Shown in pieces: positions 8,255 through 14,374 of a stretch of DNA of 38,079 nucleotides. A model generated the notes under the pieces. That model was not told the origin of the DNA, made no database searches, and worked only from the letters and a program-made list of their open reading frames with translations. Both the position numbers and the translations under genes were made by a program. The stretch comes from Thermoplasmata archaeon (lineage in GTDB: Archaea > Thermoplasmatota > Thermoplasmata > Thermoplasmatales > GCA-001856825), in assembly GCA_021787125.1 (NCBI GenBank), contig JAJYMI010000073.1, forward strand, positions 1 through 38,079, in the 5' to 3' direction. The first letter of the stretch is position 1; each line of letters opens with the position of its first letter.

Positions 8255-9694
8255 ATGAGAAAAGAACCAAAACGCTACGACCTCGTCATTCTAGGTAGAG
8301 GAGCTGCAGCTTTCTCCGCTGCCATCAAGGGCTCTGAGATCAGCAATGGAGAAATGAGCATAGCATTGATCGGAACGGGACCCCTAGGAGGAACATGCGT
8401 GAATGTTGGATGCGTTCCTTCTAAATACTTGCTCGAAGCTTCACACCGTGTTTTCATGCCAAAGCACCCCAGGATTGATGGAATTTATGAAACCATAGTG
8501 AATCATGATTTCTCGACGGTGATGAAAGGACTAAGATCATACGTGAGGGATGCTAGAGAGTCAAAATATGCAGAGGTGATCAGGAATTACAACAACGTAA
8601 CGCTGTACGACGGACTCGGCAAATTCCTTGACAGGAAAACGGTAGGGATAGAAGATGACAAAGGAAGGAATGTTCGAATTGTTTCAGGCTCAAACATTCT
8701 GATTGCAACGGGTTCACGTCCCTCTATTCCAAATATTGAAGGCCTCACAGAGGCTGGCTTCCTGACCAGCGACTCGCTTTGGGACATTGATAAACTCCCT
8801 TCGTCCGTGGCCATTATTGGCGGAGGGGCAATCGGCTTGGAAATCGGGCAGGCACTCCTCCACTTTGGCTCAAGAGTCACAATTGTTGAGGCAATGGATT
8901 CCTTGTTGCCACAGACCGAGTCAGAGATTGGTTCCGCTCTGAGAACTCTGCTTGAGAAGGAAGGTATGAAATTCTACATGAGGGCAAGGATTAGCAGAGT
9001 GCACAAATACAGAAAGAAGAAGTCAGTTGAAATAATCACTCACAAGGGAAAGGAGAAAATAGCTGTTGATGAAGTTCTCTTGGCAACAGGGAGAGAGCCC
9101 AATACGAAAAACCTCAACCTCGAGGTAGCAGGAGTGAAGACGGATCCAAGGGGAATGATACTAACCGAAGCTTCAATGCGGACAACTTCCCCCGGAGTAT
9201 ATGCGGCTGGAGATTGTGTATCCAAGAAGCTGTTTTTGGAGACCCTTGCAGCAAGGGAAGGAGTGATCGCAGTCAGTAACATGTTCGGGGAAACCGCAAA
9301 CATAGACTATGGATCATCGGCATGGGCCGTTTTCACCTATCCACAGGTTGCAGGCGTTGGAATGACGGAAAACGAATTCTCTAAAAAGAATGGTTCTTGT
9401 CTGTGTAGGACTTTTCCACTCTCTAATCTCACCAAAGCTAGTATTATGGGTGAGACAGAAGGTCTCATAAAGATAACAGTTGACCCGAAGGACAATAGAA
9501 TTGCCGGAATGCAGATAATGGCTCCTAACGCAACCGACATGATAACGGAGGGAGCATATGCAGTCCGCAATGGGTATACGATCGATGACATAATAGCAAC
9601 GAGCCACATATTTCCATCCATGTCCGAGGGGATAAAGATCGCAGCCCAGTCGTTCATAAGGGACATAACCAAGATGTCATGCTGTGTGGAATGA
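8255..9694 (+). CDS. merA: Mercuric reductase
   Basis: A 479-aa flavoprotein disulfide reductase that reduces Hg(II) to volatile Hg(0) with NAD(P)H. From the ATG at 8255: FAD site (LVILGRGAAAFSAA), redox pair Cys48/Cys53 in GGTCVNVGCVPSK, NAD(P)H-binding GGGAIGLEIGQAL, the second FAD motif VYAAGDC, and a C-terminal dimerisation domain. The last residues SCCVE (Cys476-Cys477) form the C-terminal vicinal cysteine pair specific to MerA, which sets it apart from lipoamide dehydrogenase; the usual active-site His-Glu of lipoamide dehydrogenase is absent. The ORF track starts at GTG 8234; I prefer ATG 8255 because GGAAG lies 8 nt upstream. It has no fused HMA domain, which is supplied by the preceding gene. 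Likely co-transcribed with it and controlled by the HxlR gene. Confidence 0.93.
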   Translation: MRKEPKRYDLVILGRGAAAFSAAIKGSEISNGEMSIALIGTGPLGGTCVNVGCVPSKYLLEASHRVFMPKHPRIDGIYETIVNHDFSTVMKGLRSYVRDARESKYAEVIRNYNNVTLYDGLGKFLDRKTVGIEDDKGRNVRIVSGSNILIATGSRPSIPNIEGLTEAGFLTSDSLWDIDKLPSSVAIIGGGAIGLEIGQALLHFGSRVTIVEAMDSLLPQTESEIGSALRTLLEKEGMKFYMRARISRVHKYRKKKSVEIITHKGKEKIAVDEVLLATGREPNTKNLNLEVAGVKTDPRGMILTEASMRTTSPGVYAAGDCVSKKLFLETLAAREGVIAVSNMFGETANIDYGSSAWAVFTYPQVAGVGMTENEFSKKNGSCLCRTFPLSNLTKASIMGETEGLIKITVDPKDNRIAGMQIMAPNATDMITEGAYAVRNGYTIDDIIATSHIFPSMSEGIKIAAQSFIRDITKMSCCVE

Positions 9695-9766
9695 ATCGTC
9701 AAAATCCAAAAACTCAATTTTCTTCATTTATAGTGGGTGATATCCGTCATCCAAGCCAGTTTCTTA

Positions 9767-9785
9767 CCCCATAGCTATTATGGGG
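9767..9785. terminator. Hairpin between convergent genes merA and the CARF regulator
   Basis: CCCCATA and TATGGGG form a perfect 7-bp stem around a 5-nt loop (GCTAT), placed in the 168-nt gap between the 3' ends of two convergent genes. There is no T-run directly after it, so it is not a classical intrinsic terminator; T-rich archaeal termination signals (TTTTCTTCATTTAT, about 9718-9731) lie just after merA. Role inferred from position only. Confidence 0.35.
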
Positions 9786-9862
9786 GGCTCCTTCTCCCCA
9801 GGACTGTTTAATATGATTTGCTTGCAGGTCACCGACATGTGAATTCAGATATCCTAGCTTGA

Positions 9863-10567
9863 TTAGACGTCCAAGAGCATGATTTGCCCAAGAGTGGTCA
9901 GCCTTGCCTTCACCCTGCCTCTTTCTTCCTTGGAAACCTCTACCAATCCAAGTTCAGTTAAGCCCCTGCTATCCTCAGCCCCGTTAATGTGTCTGCTAAT
10001 CAGAGACTTTTCCAGTCCGGTGCTTTCTGTTAGCGATTCCAGGCTTTTTACTGTACCACCTGCTCTACCGATGGCCTTGAGGATTAACATTTTTGTATCA
10101 GAAAGCACATGGTTGTAGCCGAGTTTCAGAATAGGCATGACATGGCTTCCAGATTGATCTATGTAAAATGCTCTTATACCGAAAAAGAAAGCAGAAGACA
10201 GTGAAGTGCAGGCAAGTATCTTGCCACCAGAAGTGAGATTCATTACTGTTTCCGTAAAGTTCTTGGAATTCTTGTCGTAAATGGCCTTAACAGCGCTGAG
10301 TACACCGTCTATCCCATTAGAGAGTACAGGGACTACTTCTACCTCAAGGTCGATGGCTTCATTCAGCTGCCTGGCAAAAACAGAAAGTGTCTGAGAGACC
10401 ACGTCATACTTTCCCTTTGGTTCCGTCTCGAATAGTATTATAAGTTTGTTAACGGGGAACGCTTTTAGGCCGGCCTTTATGCCTTCTAGTGATTGGTCCC
10501 CACTGAATATCGCTATCTGCAGAACCCTCTCCTTAAGATTGGCCTCTTCCCCTACCAGATCTGCCAT
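9863..10567 (-). CDS. CARF-domain winged-helix transcription regulator (Csa3-like), orphan
   Basis: A 234-aa two-domain protein. Residues about 12-150 are a Rossmann-like CARF domain, with the first strand VLQIAIFSGDQS and the signature NLTSGGK (residues 110-116), the place where CARF proteins bind cyclic oligoadenylate or other nucleotides. Residues about 165-234 form a winged helix (TVKSLESLTESTGLEKSLISRHING, then LTELGLVEV and a wing RVKARLTTLG). This is the layout of Csa3, which controls CRISPR genes in crenarchaea, and of the related haloarchaeal regulators. No cas gene or CRISPR array is in the window, so its target is probably elsewhere or nearby. ATG 10567 was chosen over the tracked TTG 10636 because a TATA-like CTATATTTATG lies about 25-33 nt before it and the domain begins right after. 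A CAACnGTTG palindrome lies at 10634-10642. Confidence 0.8.
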   Translation of the reverse strand: MADLVGEEANLKERVLQIAIFSGDQSLEGIKAGLKAFPVNKLIILFETEPKGKYDVVSQTLSVFARQLNEAIDLEVEVVPVLSNGIDGVLSAVKAIYDKNSKNFTETVMNLTSGGKILACTSLSSAFFFGIRAFYIDQSGSHVMPILKLGYNHVLSDTKMLILKAIGRAGGTVKSLESLTESTGLEKSLISRHINGAEDSRGLTELGLVEVSKEERGRVKARLTTLGQIMLLDV

Positions 10568-10633
10568 TGAACATGAATTCGTAATTGAATACATAAATAT
10601 AGTTATACTGAGGGGTTTGTATTTCTTCCCGTT

Positions 10634-10642
10634 CAACGGTTG
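10634..10642. promoter_or_regulatory. CAACGGTTG palindrome upstream of the CARF regulator gene
   Basis: Fourth copy of the CAACnGTTG motif found in this cluster. It lies 67 nt before the ATG of the CARF gene, about 33 nt before that gene's TATA element, so its placement differs from the three copies below. It could be an upstream operator of the regulator or a chance match. Confidence 0.3.
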
Positions 10643-10760
10643 TATGTCATGGGGACAGAAAGATTACTCCCTAGAACTACGCTAATTTCGTCGCTTCCGA
10701 TGATGGCAGTCGTTCACCTTTTCCCCTTCAACCTGTGGAGGAGAACAGAGAGGCGTCCCT

Positions 10761-10789
10761 CAACAGTTGAGCGCACAGCTCTAAATAAT
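10761..10789 (+). promoter_or_regulatory. CAACnGTTG operator plus TATA element of the zinc-finger membrane gene
   Basis: CTCAACAGTTGAG is a perfect 13-nt palindrome around CAACAGTTG (10761-10769). Exactly 11 nt later comes the TATA element CTAAATAAT (10781-10789), 26-34 nt before ATG 10815. The same layout recurs before the HPP gene and before the single-finger gene, which points to one DNA-binding protein contacting the region just upstream of the TBP/TFB site. Confidence 0.6.
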
Positions 10790-10814
10790 CAACGAAAATA
10801 AAACGACGATAAAA

Positions 10815-11447
10815 ATGGCAGAAATGAAATGCGAAGCATGTGGAATGAGTTTCAACTCGAGGGAGAAGTTGATGGATCATGCGATGCACATGCACGGAAT
10901 GGGCAATCAACCGGAGATGGAAAGCAAAGGGGGAAAAAGTCTAAAACGCATACCCATTGGAGGCGCAGTGTTCGGCGGAGTTATCGGCGGTATAGTGATG
11001 GCAATAATCCTCGCCGCCGGCGGGATGATGCTTGGTACGGGCGCAGTCGGGATGTTCATGGTGATAGGCATGAGTCTTGGAGCAGGAATGATGGCCGCTG
11101 CATCAGTGGGGTTAGTGCTTCACTTTGTCGTTGCAATTGTTGCAGGCCTGATATTTGGAATCGCAATCTATGCCATAAAACCATTCAGGAATATATCCTC
11201 AACGAGAGGTCTCGGGCTAGGAGCTCTCTACGGCATTATCGTATATCTGGTATTCTTCCTTCCGATGGCAATAAAAGTACTCTCACCGACAATGATGCAT
11301 CTGATGGGACCGAAAGCATCGATGATGATGGGTACCGTCCTGGCAATAGCGTTCATCGGACATCTCTTGTACGGACTGATCTTGGGTTTCACAACTTTCT
11401 TCTTCGCTAGACCTAAGACAGGAACGTCGAGGGGAGTTACTGCATAG
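10815..11447 (+). CDS. C2H2 zinc finger fused to a Gly/Met-rich multi-pass membrane domain
   Basis: A 210-aa protein. Residues 4-27 form a C2H2 finger: Cys6, Cys9, His22, His27 (CX2CX12HX4H), closely like the 30-aa single-finger protein at 12917. After a polar linker, residues about 45-200 contain four or five membrane helices rich in Gly and Met (GGMMLGTGAVGMFMVIGM, HLMGPKASMMMG). The membrane part resembles glycine-rich DUF1440/DUF6789-like proteins, but I cannot name a family with certainty. Many Met and His residues could coordinate soft metals; inference only. It is the first gene of a two-gene unit with the OsmC gene 5 nt downstream. Its promoter carries the CAACnGTTG-11-TATA element. 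Confidence 0.8.
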   Translation: MAEMKCEACGMSFNSREKLMDHAMHMHGMGNQPEMESKGGKSLKRIPIGGAVFGGVIGGIVMAIILAAGGMMLGTGAVGMFMVIGMSLGAGMMAAASVGLVLHFVVAIVAGLIFGIAIYAIKPFRNISSTRGLGLGALYGIIVYLVFFLPMAIKVLSPTMMHLMGPKASMMMGTVLAIAFIGHLLYGLILGFTTFFFARPKTGTSRGVTA

Positions 11448-11452
11448 AGTGG

Positions 11453-11971
11453 ATGGTGTGTCTGAAGATGATTGAATTTACAGACGATTTCCGGGAAAGG
11501 ATGAGACACAAACTCTCCAGCTATTCCCACGCAGATTCGCTTGGTAGTGTTCGAGGGACGGTGACAGTCAGCACTGTCAAACGATCAGACCTCGATTCTG
11601 AAACCTTTATTCAAGGGAGCGCAGGTAGACTTCTTTCTGGTGAGGGGAACATCAGTCCCCTTGCCTATTTTCTTTCAGGTATGACCATCTGTCAAAGTAT
11701 TCACTTTGCGGAATGGGCGTCGACTTCTGACATCAAGGTTGAATCGCTTGTCATTGAGGCAAAAGGAGAATTCAGTGTGAGCAGACCTAGGAGCTTCATA
11801 AAGATTGACTACTTGATAAAGATTGAAAGTGAAGAAAGCCAAGAAAGGATTATGGGTCTCATAAGCAGGGCCACCTCCGACTGTTTCGTAACAAATACAC
11901 TGAAGAAAGCCTGTGAGGTGACTGGATTGATTTCAATCAATGGTAAACAACCGTTAGAAATAACCAATTGA
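11453..11971 (+). CDS. OsmC-like (organic hydroperoxide reductase family) protein
   Basis: A 172-aa OsmC-fold protein. The two conserved redox cysteines of the family are visible in SGMTICQS and TSDCFVTNTL, the latter in the typical C-terminal helix setting. Strands around GTVTVSTVKRSD and VIEAKGEFSV fit the OsmC swapped dimer. Members reduce organic peroxides with the Cys pair; the substrate here is unknown. It starts 5 nt after the zinc-finger membrane gene, so the two are almost surely one transcript under the CAACnGTTG promoter. The start could also be the second ATG (residue 6), which would shift the N-terminus by only five residues. Confidence 0.82.
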   Translation: MVCLKMIEFTDDFRERMRHKLSSYSHADSLGSVRGTVTVSTVKRSDLDSETFIQGSAGRLLSGEGNISPLAYFLSGMTICQSIHFAEWASTSDIKVESLVIEAKGEFSVSRPRSFIKIDYLIKIESEESQERIMGLISRATSDCFVTNTLKKACEVTGLISINGKQPLEITN

Positions 11972-12268
11972 TGGTTATTTTCCATTCGAGTCTGTTCAGT
12001 TCATGGATGAACGTGCGTCGAACTCAAGCTCACCAGTGACTAGGGGGACATAAGTATACTGGAAGGAATAACCGAGTTGAGATCTTGAAGGTACCAAAGG
12101 GACTGCAAGATGTGCTGTTTGAATTTGACTGACCAGAAAGAGAGTTCATATAAACATTCTAAGTCTAATCACTGATATTAGGGTACAAACAAAACTGATG
12201 AAGAATCCTTCTAGAATACGCTACACTGATCTCATTTCAAAACTCATTCTGACCTAAGTACCTCACCA
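11972..12268. other. Intergenic stretch without a recognisable gene
   Basis: The 344-nt gap between the OsmC gene and the HPP gene holds only very short ORFs (for example 16 codons from 12003). Apart from the promoter element of the next gene at its right end, I see no RNA gene, repeat or long palindrome here. Confidence 0.5.
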
Positions 12269-12296
12269 CAACAGTTGAGAGACATCTGTTAATAAC
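12269..12296 (+). promoter_or_regulatory. CAACnGTTG operator plus TATA element of the HPP gene
   Basis: CAACAGTTG (12269-12277) is followed after exactly 11 nt by TTAATAAC (12289-12296), about 20-27 nt before ATG 12316. Same layout as the promoters at 10761 and 12859. A leaderless or near-leaderless transcript is expected. Confidence 0.58.
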
Positions 12297-12315
12297 ATCT
12301 TTCAAATCTTTCATT

Positions 12316-12774
12316 ATGAAAACAGACTTGCCAGAACTGGAATCATCTAAATCAAAAGTTGTAAAATACTTCATCTTTCTAGCGATTACTTCGATCGTGC
12401 TAATACTGATTTCATTCAGAAGTGATTTCCTTCTTGCCCCACCGTACGCAGTTTCTGCGTATCTAATAGTGTTTAGTCAAAAATCACACCGCTACAACGG
12501 AAAGAGCGTGGTTGCTGCATATCTGTTAGTAATAGCGGGCTCCGATCTCGCTCACATCATCGCAGGTGCTAACGTAGCCGGGATGCTGCTCAACGTAATC
12601 ATAGTATCAGCATTTATTACATTCACGAATCTTAGTCATCCTCCTGCCATCGCTTTGTCGATTTTTTCCTACATAACCAATAGCCCACTGGACTTTACAA
12701 TCTCCTCTCTCCTAGCGCTCATGGCCTTGGTAATATCAACCATTCTCTTAGGAAGATACTCCGTTACCAAATGA
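12316..12774 (+). CDS. HPP family integral membrane protein
   Basis: A 152-aa membrane protein with four predicted helices. The family's namesake element is seen in LSHPPAIALS near residue 115, and the first half has FLLAPPYAVSAYLIV plus a charged loop (SQKSHRYNGKSVVAAYL) typical of HPP proteins. Some plant and cyanobacterial HPP proteins carry nitrite across membranes; most archaeal ones are uncharacterised, so transport is inferred. About the usual length for a one-domain member. The protein begins with a short cytoplasmic, Lys/Glu-rich tail. Single-gene unit with its own CAACnGTTG-type promoter; a hairpin follows 60 nt after the stop. Confidence 0.8.
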   Translation: MKTDLPELESSKSKVVKYFIFLAITSIVLILISFRSDFLLAPPYAVSAYLIVFSQKSHRYNGKSVVAAYLLVIAGSDLAHIIAGANVAGMLLNVIIVSAFITFTNLSHPPAIALSIFSYITNSPLDFTISSLLALMALVISTILLGRYSVTK

Positions 12775-12834
12775 CGTAATTTCAATGTGTCAAATTGAGA
12801 TAACACTGAGAGTGGTCAATGGGAATAGATGACC

Positions 12835-12853
12835 AGCTCCACAAGTTGGAGCT
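12835..12853. terminator. Hairpin between the HPP gene and the single-finger gene
   Basis: AGCTCCA and TGGAGCT pair perfectly over 7 bp around a 5-nt loop (CAAGT). It lies 60 nt after the HPP stop and 6 nt before the CAACGGTTG operator of the next gene. It could help end HPP transcription or be part of the regulatory region; no T-run follows. Confidence 0.35.
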
Positions 12854-12858
12854 CCTGT

Positions 12859-12886
12859 CAACGGTTGTGCGTCAAGTGTTAAATAT
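12859..12886 (+). promoter_or_regulatory. CAACnGTTG operator plus TATA element of the single zinc-finger gene
   Basis: CAACGGTTG (12859-12867) is followed after exactly 11 nt by TTAAATAT (12879-12886). The start codon is 30 nt further on and is preceded by AGGTGA, so this transcript has a short leader with a Shine-Dalgarno. Third copy of the shared promoter layout. Confidence 0.58.
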
Positions 12887-12916
12887 CGTATTCTCTTAGT
12901 AAAATCAGGTGAAAAA

Positions 12917-13009
12917 ATGCCAGAAGAATTCAGATGTAATGCATGCAACATGAACTTCAAGACAAAAGCAGAACTCGAAGAGCACGGAAAGAAATACCAC
13001 ATGCACTGA
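12917..13009 (+). CDS. Single C2H2 zinc-finger microprotein (30 aa)
   Basis: A complete 30-codon gene, too short for the ORF track. The product is one zinc finger and almost nothing else: Cys7, Cys10, His23, His28 with CX2CX12HX4H spacing and the hydrophobic core residues Phe14 and Leu20 of classical C2H2 fingers. AGGTGA lies 5 nt before the ATG and a TATA element about 30 nt upstream, so it is well supported as a gene. Archaeal one-finger proteins of this size are known and some bind DNA or RNA. Its sequence is close to the finger fused to the membrane protein at 10815 (CxACxMxF and a Leu-x2-His pattern in both), and both genes share the same operator. It may be the DNA-binding member of that regulon or a soluble competitor of the fused finger; both ideas are inference. 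Confidence 0.8.
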   Translation: MPEEFRCNACNMNFKTKAELEEHGKKYHMH

Positions 13010-13032
13010 TCTTTCATTCTTGTGTATTTAGT

Positions 13033-13158
13033 TTACTTCTTTTTCTTCTCCTTTTTCGTTAATGAACATTTCCCTTCCTGAATTGAGTAGAGCCACTGCC
13101 ATGCCTTTTCAGATATTGGCCATCTCTCAATATCTATCTTTTTGGGGGATTGTCTCAT
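13033..13158 (-). CDS. Possible small Trp- and Lys-rich protein (41 aa), unknown
   Basis: A 41-codon ORF whose ATG overlaps the TGA of the upstream reverse-strand reading frame (ATGA), the arrangement of a translationally coupled gene pair. The product has a well-formed central part (DIERWPISEKAWQWLYSIQ) with three tryptophans and a poly-Lys tail. I recognise no family. Together with the preceding frame it resembles a tiny two-gene operon such as a toxin-antitoxin pair, but nothing in the sequence proves this. Confidence 0.35.
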   Translation of the reverse strand: MRQSPKKIDIERWPISEKAWQWLYSIQEGKCSLTKKEKKKK

Positions 13159-13314
13159 TCAAGCACCTCCAACAACTCTTCCAGACTTTCTGGTACTTCC
13201 CATAAGGGAAATATTTCCTCCCATGCCTGAATGGGCAATTTTATGGCTTCCTGTGGGATCAGTCTGGCCTGGACTATCCTTCTTCTCCCAGCTTTCTTGT
13301 GGGGTTCGGACCAT
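13155..13314 (-). pseudogene. Possible small frameshifted gene upstream of the 41-aa ORF
   Basis: From ATG 13314 the first dozen codons (MVRTPQESWEKK) read well, but the frame that reads well afterwards (RLIPQEAIKLPIQAWEEIF.. to ..SLEELLEVLE, stop at 13155) is the neighbouring one and has no start of its own. Removing one G from the AAGG near codon 13 joins both into a 52-aa acidic protein whose stop overlaps the next ATG. This matches the kind of single-base indel seen in the ClC and VapC genes. The alternative, an intact 51-aa Gly/Ser-rich frame ending at 13159, looks less like a protein. Function unknown. Confidence 0.3.
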
Positions 13315-13336
13315 TATTCCGTTTTGAAAGCAGAGC

Positions 13337-13346
13337 TTCCGCGGAA
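13337..13346. promoter_or_regulatory. Perfect palindrome TTCCGCGGAA before the small reverse-strand gene pair
   Basis: A 10-nt perfect palindrome located 23 nt before ATG 13314 on the reverse strand, just downstream of an A/T-rich TATA candidate (GTAAAAATTC in the reverse sense). Position between TATA and start fits an autoregulatory operator, but the ten-base match could be chance. Confidence 0.25.
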
Positions 13347-13689
13347 CGTCCGAATTTTTACGGTTTATCTTTGAAGAATTGATCGTCTTGATGCAAGAAG
13401 ATTCTCGATAATTGACAATCTAAACTAAATCCACATTAGTGCTAATTCTTTAGTCAACTATTGACCAAAGGTCTAAGAGGGGCCAAAGCACTTCCGGCAG
13501 CTTTGGGACTTATAAGTGGCAGAAAGCTATTTGCTTTGCGATTTATCGCTTATCATCGAAATAGACAATCCCATCCAGATTGAAATGATCTCGTATTTGT
13601 CCCAGACGAGGCAAGTCAATTATCGTCAATCTTGGGATACTTGAGACCAAAATGGTAATTGCTTGGGAATGTTAAGAATGTGAAATACG
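13347..13689. other. Intergenic stretch with possible gene remnants only
   Basis: About 340 nt without a complete gene. On the reverse strand one frame between about 13545 and 13660 reads like protein (IIDLPRLGQIRDHFNLDGIV) but has only TTG starts and no relatives I recognise, so it may be a remnant. A short inverted repeat GTCAACTATTGAC occurs near 13453. No RNA gene or IS end was seen. Confidence 0.3.
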
Positions 13690-13728
13690 GTTAAATACTT
13701 ATTTTGCATATAGTACTTAAGTGATATT

Positions 13729-13953
13729 ATGACGAACATGACTCTTGCTGTCCCAAACGATCTCATGGAGGTAATGAAGAGGCACAAAGAAATCAAGTGG
13801 AGTGAGGTCGCGAGGCAGGCACTGAATGAAAAAGCTAACGAGCTCAGACTTATGGACGAAATCCTTTCTAAGAGCGTGCTCACGGAAGATGACGCTGTGA
13901 GAATTGGAAAGATGGTCAATGAGAACATTGCAAAAAGGCATAGATTAAAATGA
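13729..13953 (+). CDS. vapB: VapB-type antitoxin (ribbon-helix-helix)
   Basis: A 74-aa antitoxin. The N-terminal NMTLAVPNDLMEVMKRHKEIKWSEVARQAL has the ribbon-helix-helix pattern: a short DNA-binding strand followed by two helices. The C-terminal acidic/basic helix (LSKSVLTEDDAVRIGKMV) would wrap around the toxin. The stop overlaps the toxin start (ATGA), the usual coupling of VapBC pairs. GTTAAATACTT is the TATA element at about 13690, and a palindrome ACTTAAGT at 13715-13722 lies between it and the ATG, a sensible place for autoregulation by VapBC. The second ATG (13738) is a possible start. Confidence 0.82.
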   Translation: MTNMTLAVPNDLMEVMKRHKEIKWSEVARQALNEKANELRLMDEILSKSVLTEDDAVRIGKMVNENIAKRHRLK

Positions 13954-14359
13954 AACTTGTCGTAGATGCAAACATTCTGATTGCATCTTTGATTAGAAGT
14001 GGAATTTCTCGCTCATTATTATATCGCGAGAAATTTAATTTGGTGAGCCCAGATTTTTTTTGAATCTAGAGTTGAACAAACACCGGAATCTTATATCGCA
14101 GAAATCCGAGTTATCAGAAAATGAGGTTTCCATAGTAATGGCTATATTACTCAAAAGAGTTGAAATAATATCTCTGTCGGAGTATCAGGAAAAACTAGAA
14201 GATGCAGTGATGTTGATGAAGGAAAATATCAAGGATGCACCTTACGTCGCCTGTTTCCTCGCTCTGAAGTGCGATGGTATATGGACAAATGACTTAGACT
14301 TCAAAGGAAGATCAGGAATCAAGGTTTTTCAGACTAGAGATTTAGTCGAAAAGATCTGA
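13950..14359 (+). pseudogene. vapC: VapC PIN-domain toxin, interrupted by a one-base deletion in a poly-T run
   Basis: From ATG 13950 the PIN ribonuclease start MKLVVDANILIASLIRSG reads to a TGA right after a run of eight T (14053-14061). With nine T the frame would pass on as SPDFFLNLELNKH and join the 14060-14359 ORF, giving a 137-aa PIN protein of normal length. The four acidic residues of the PIN active site are all there: Asp6, the Glu in LELNKH, Asp in KDAPYVA, and Asp in WTNDLDF. So the toxin is either silenced by the deletion, affected by a sequencing error, or switched by slippage at the run. VapC toxins cut RNA, often initiator tRNA or rRNA. Convergent with the kinase gene. Confidence 0.85.
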
Positions 14360-14374
14360 AAAGGCTGCTCGTTT

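Noticed and set aside
13142-13327. 61-aa forward ORF
   Set aside because: TTG start without promoter; the reverse strand reads more like coding sequence here.
13540-13690. Reverse frame reading IIDLPRLGQIRDHFNLDG
   Set aside because: Only TTG starts, about 35 codons, no partner or promoter; noted as a possible remnant in the gap entry but not called a gene.
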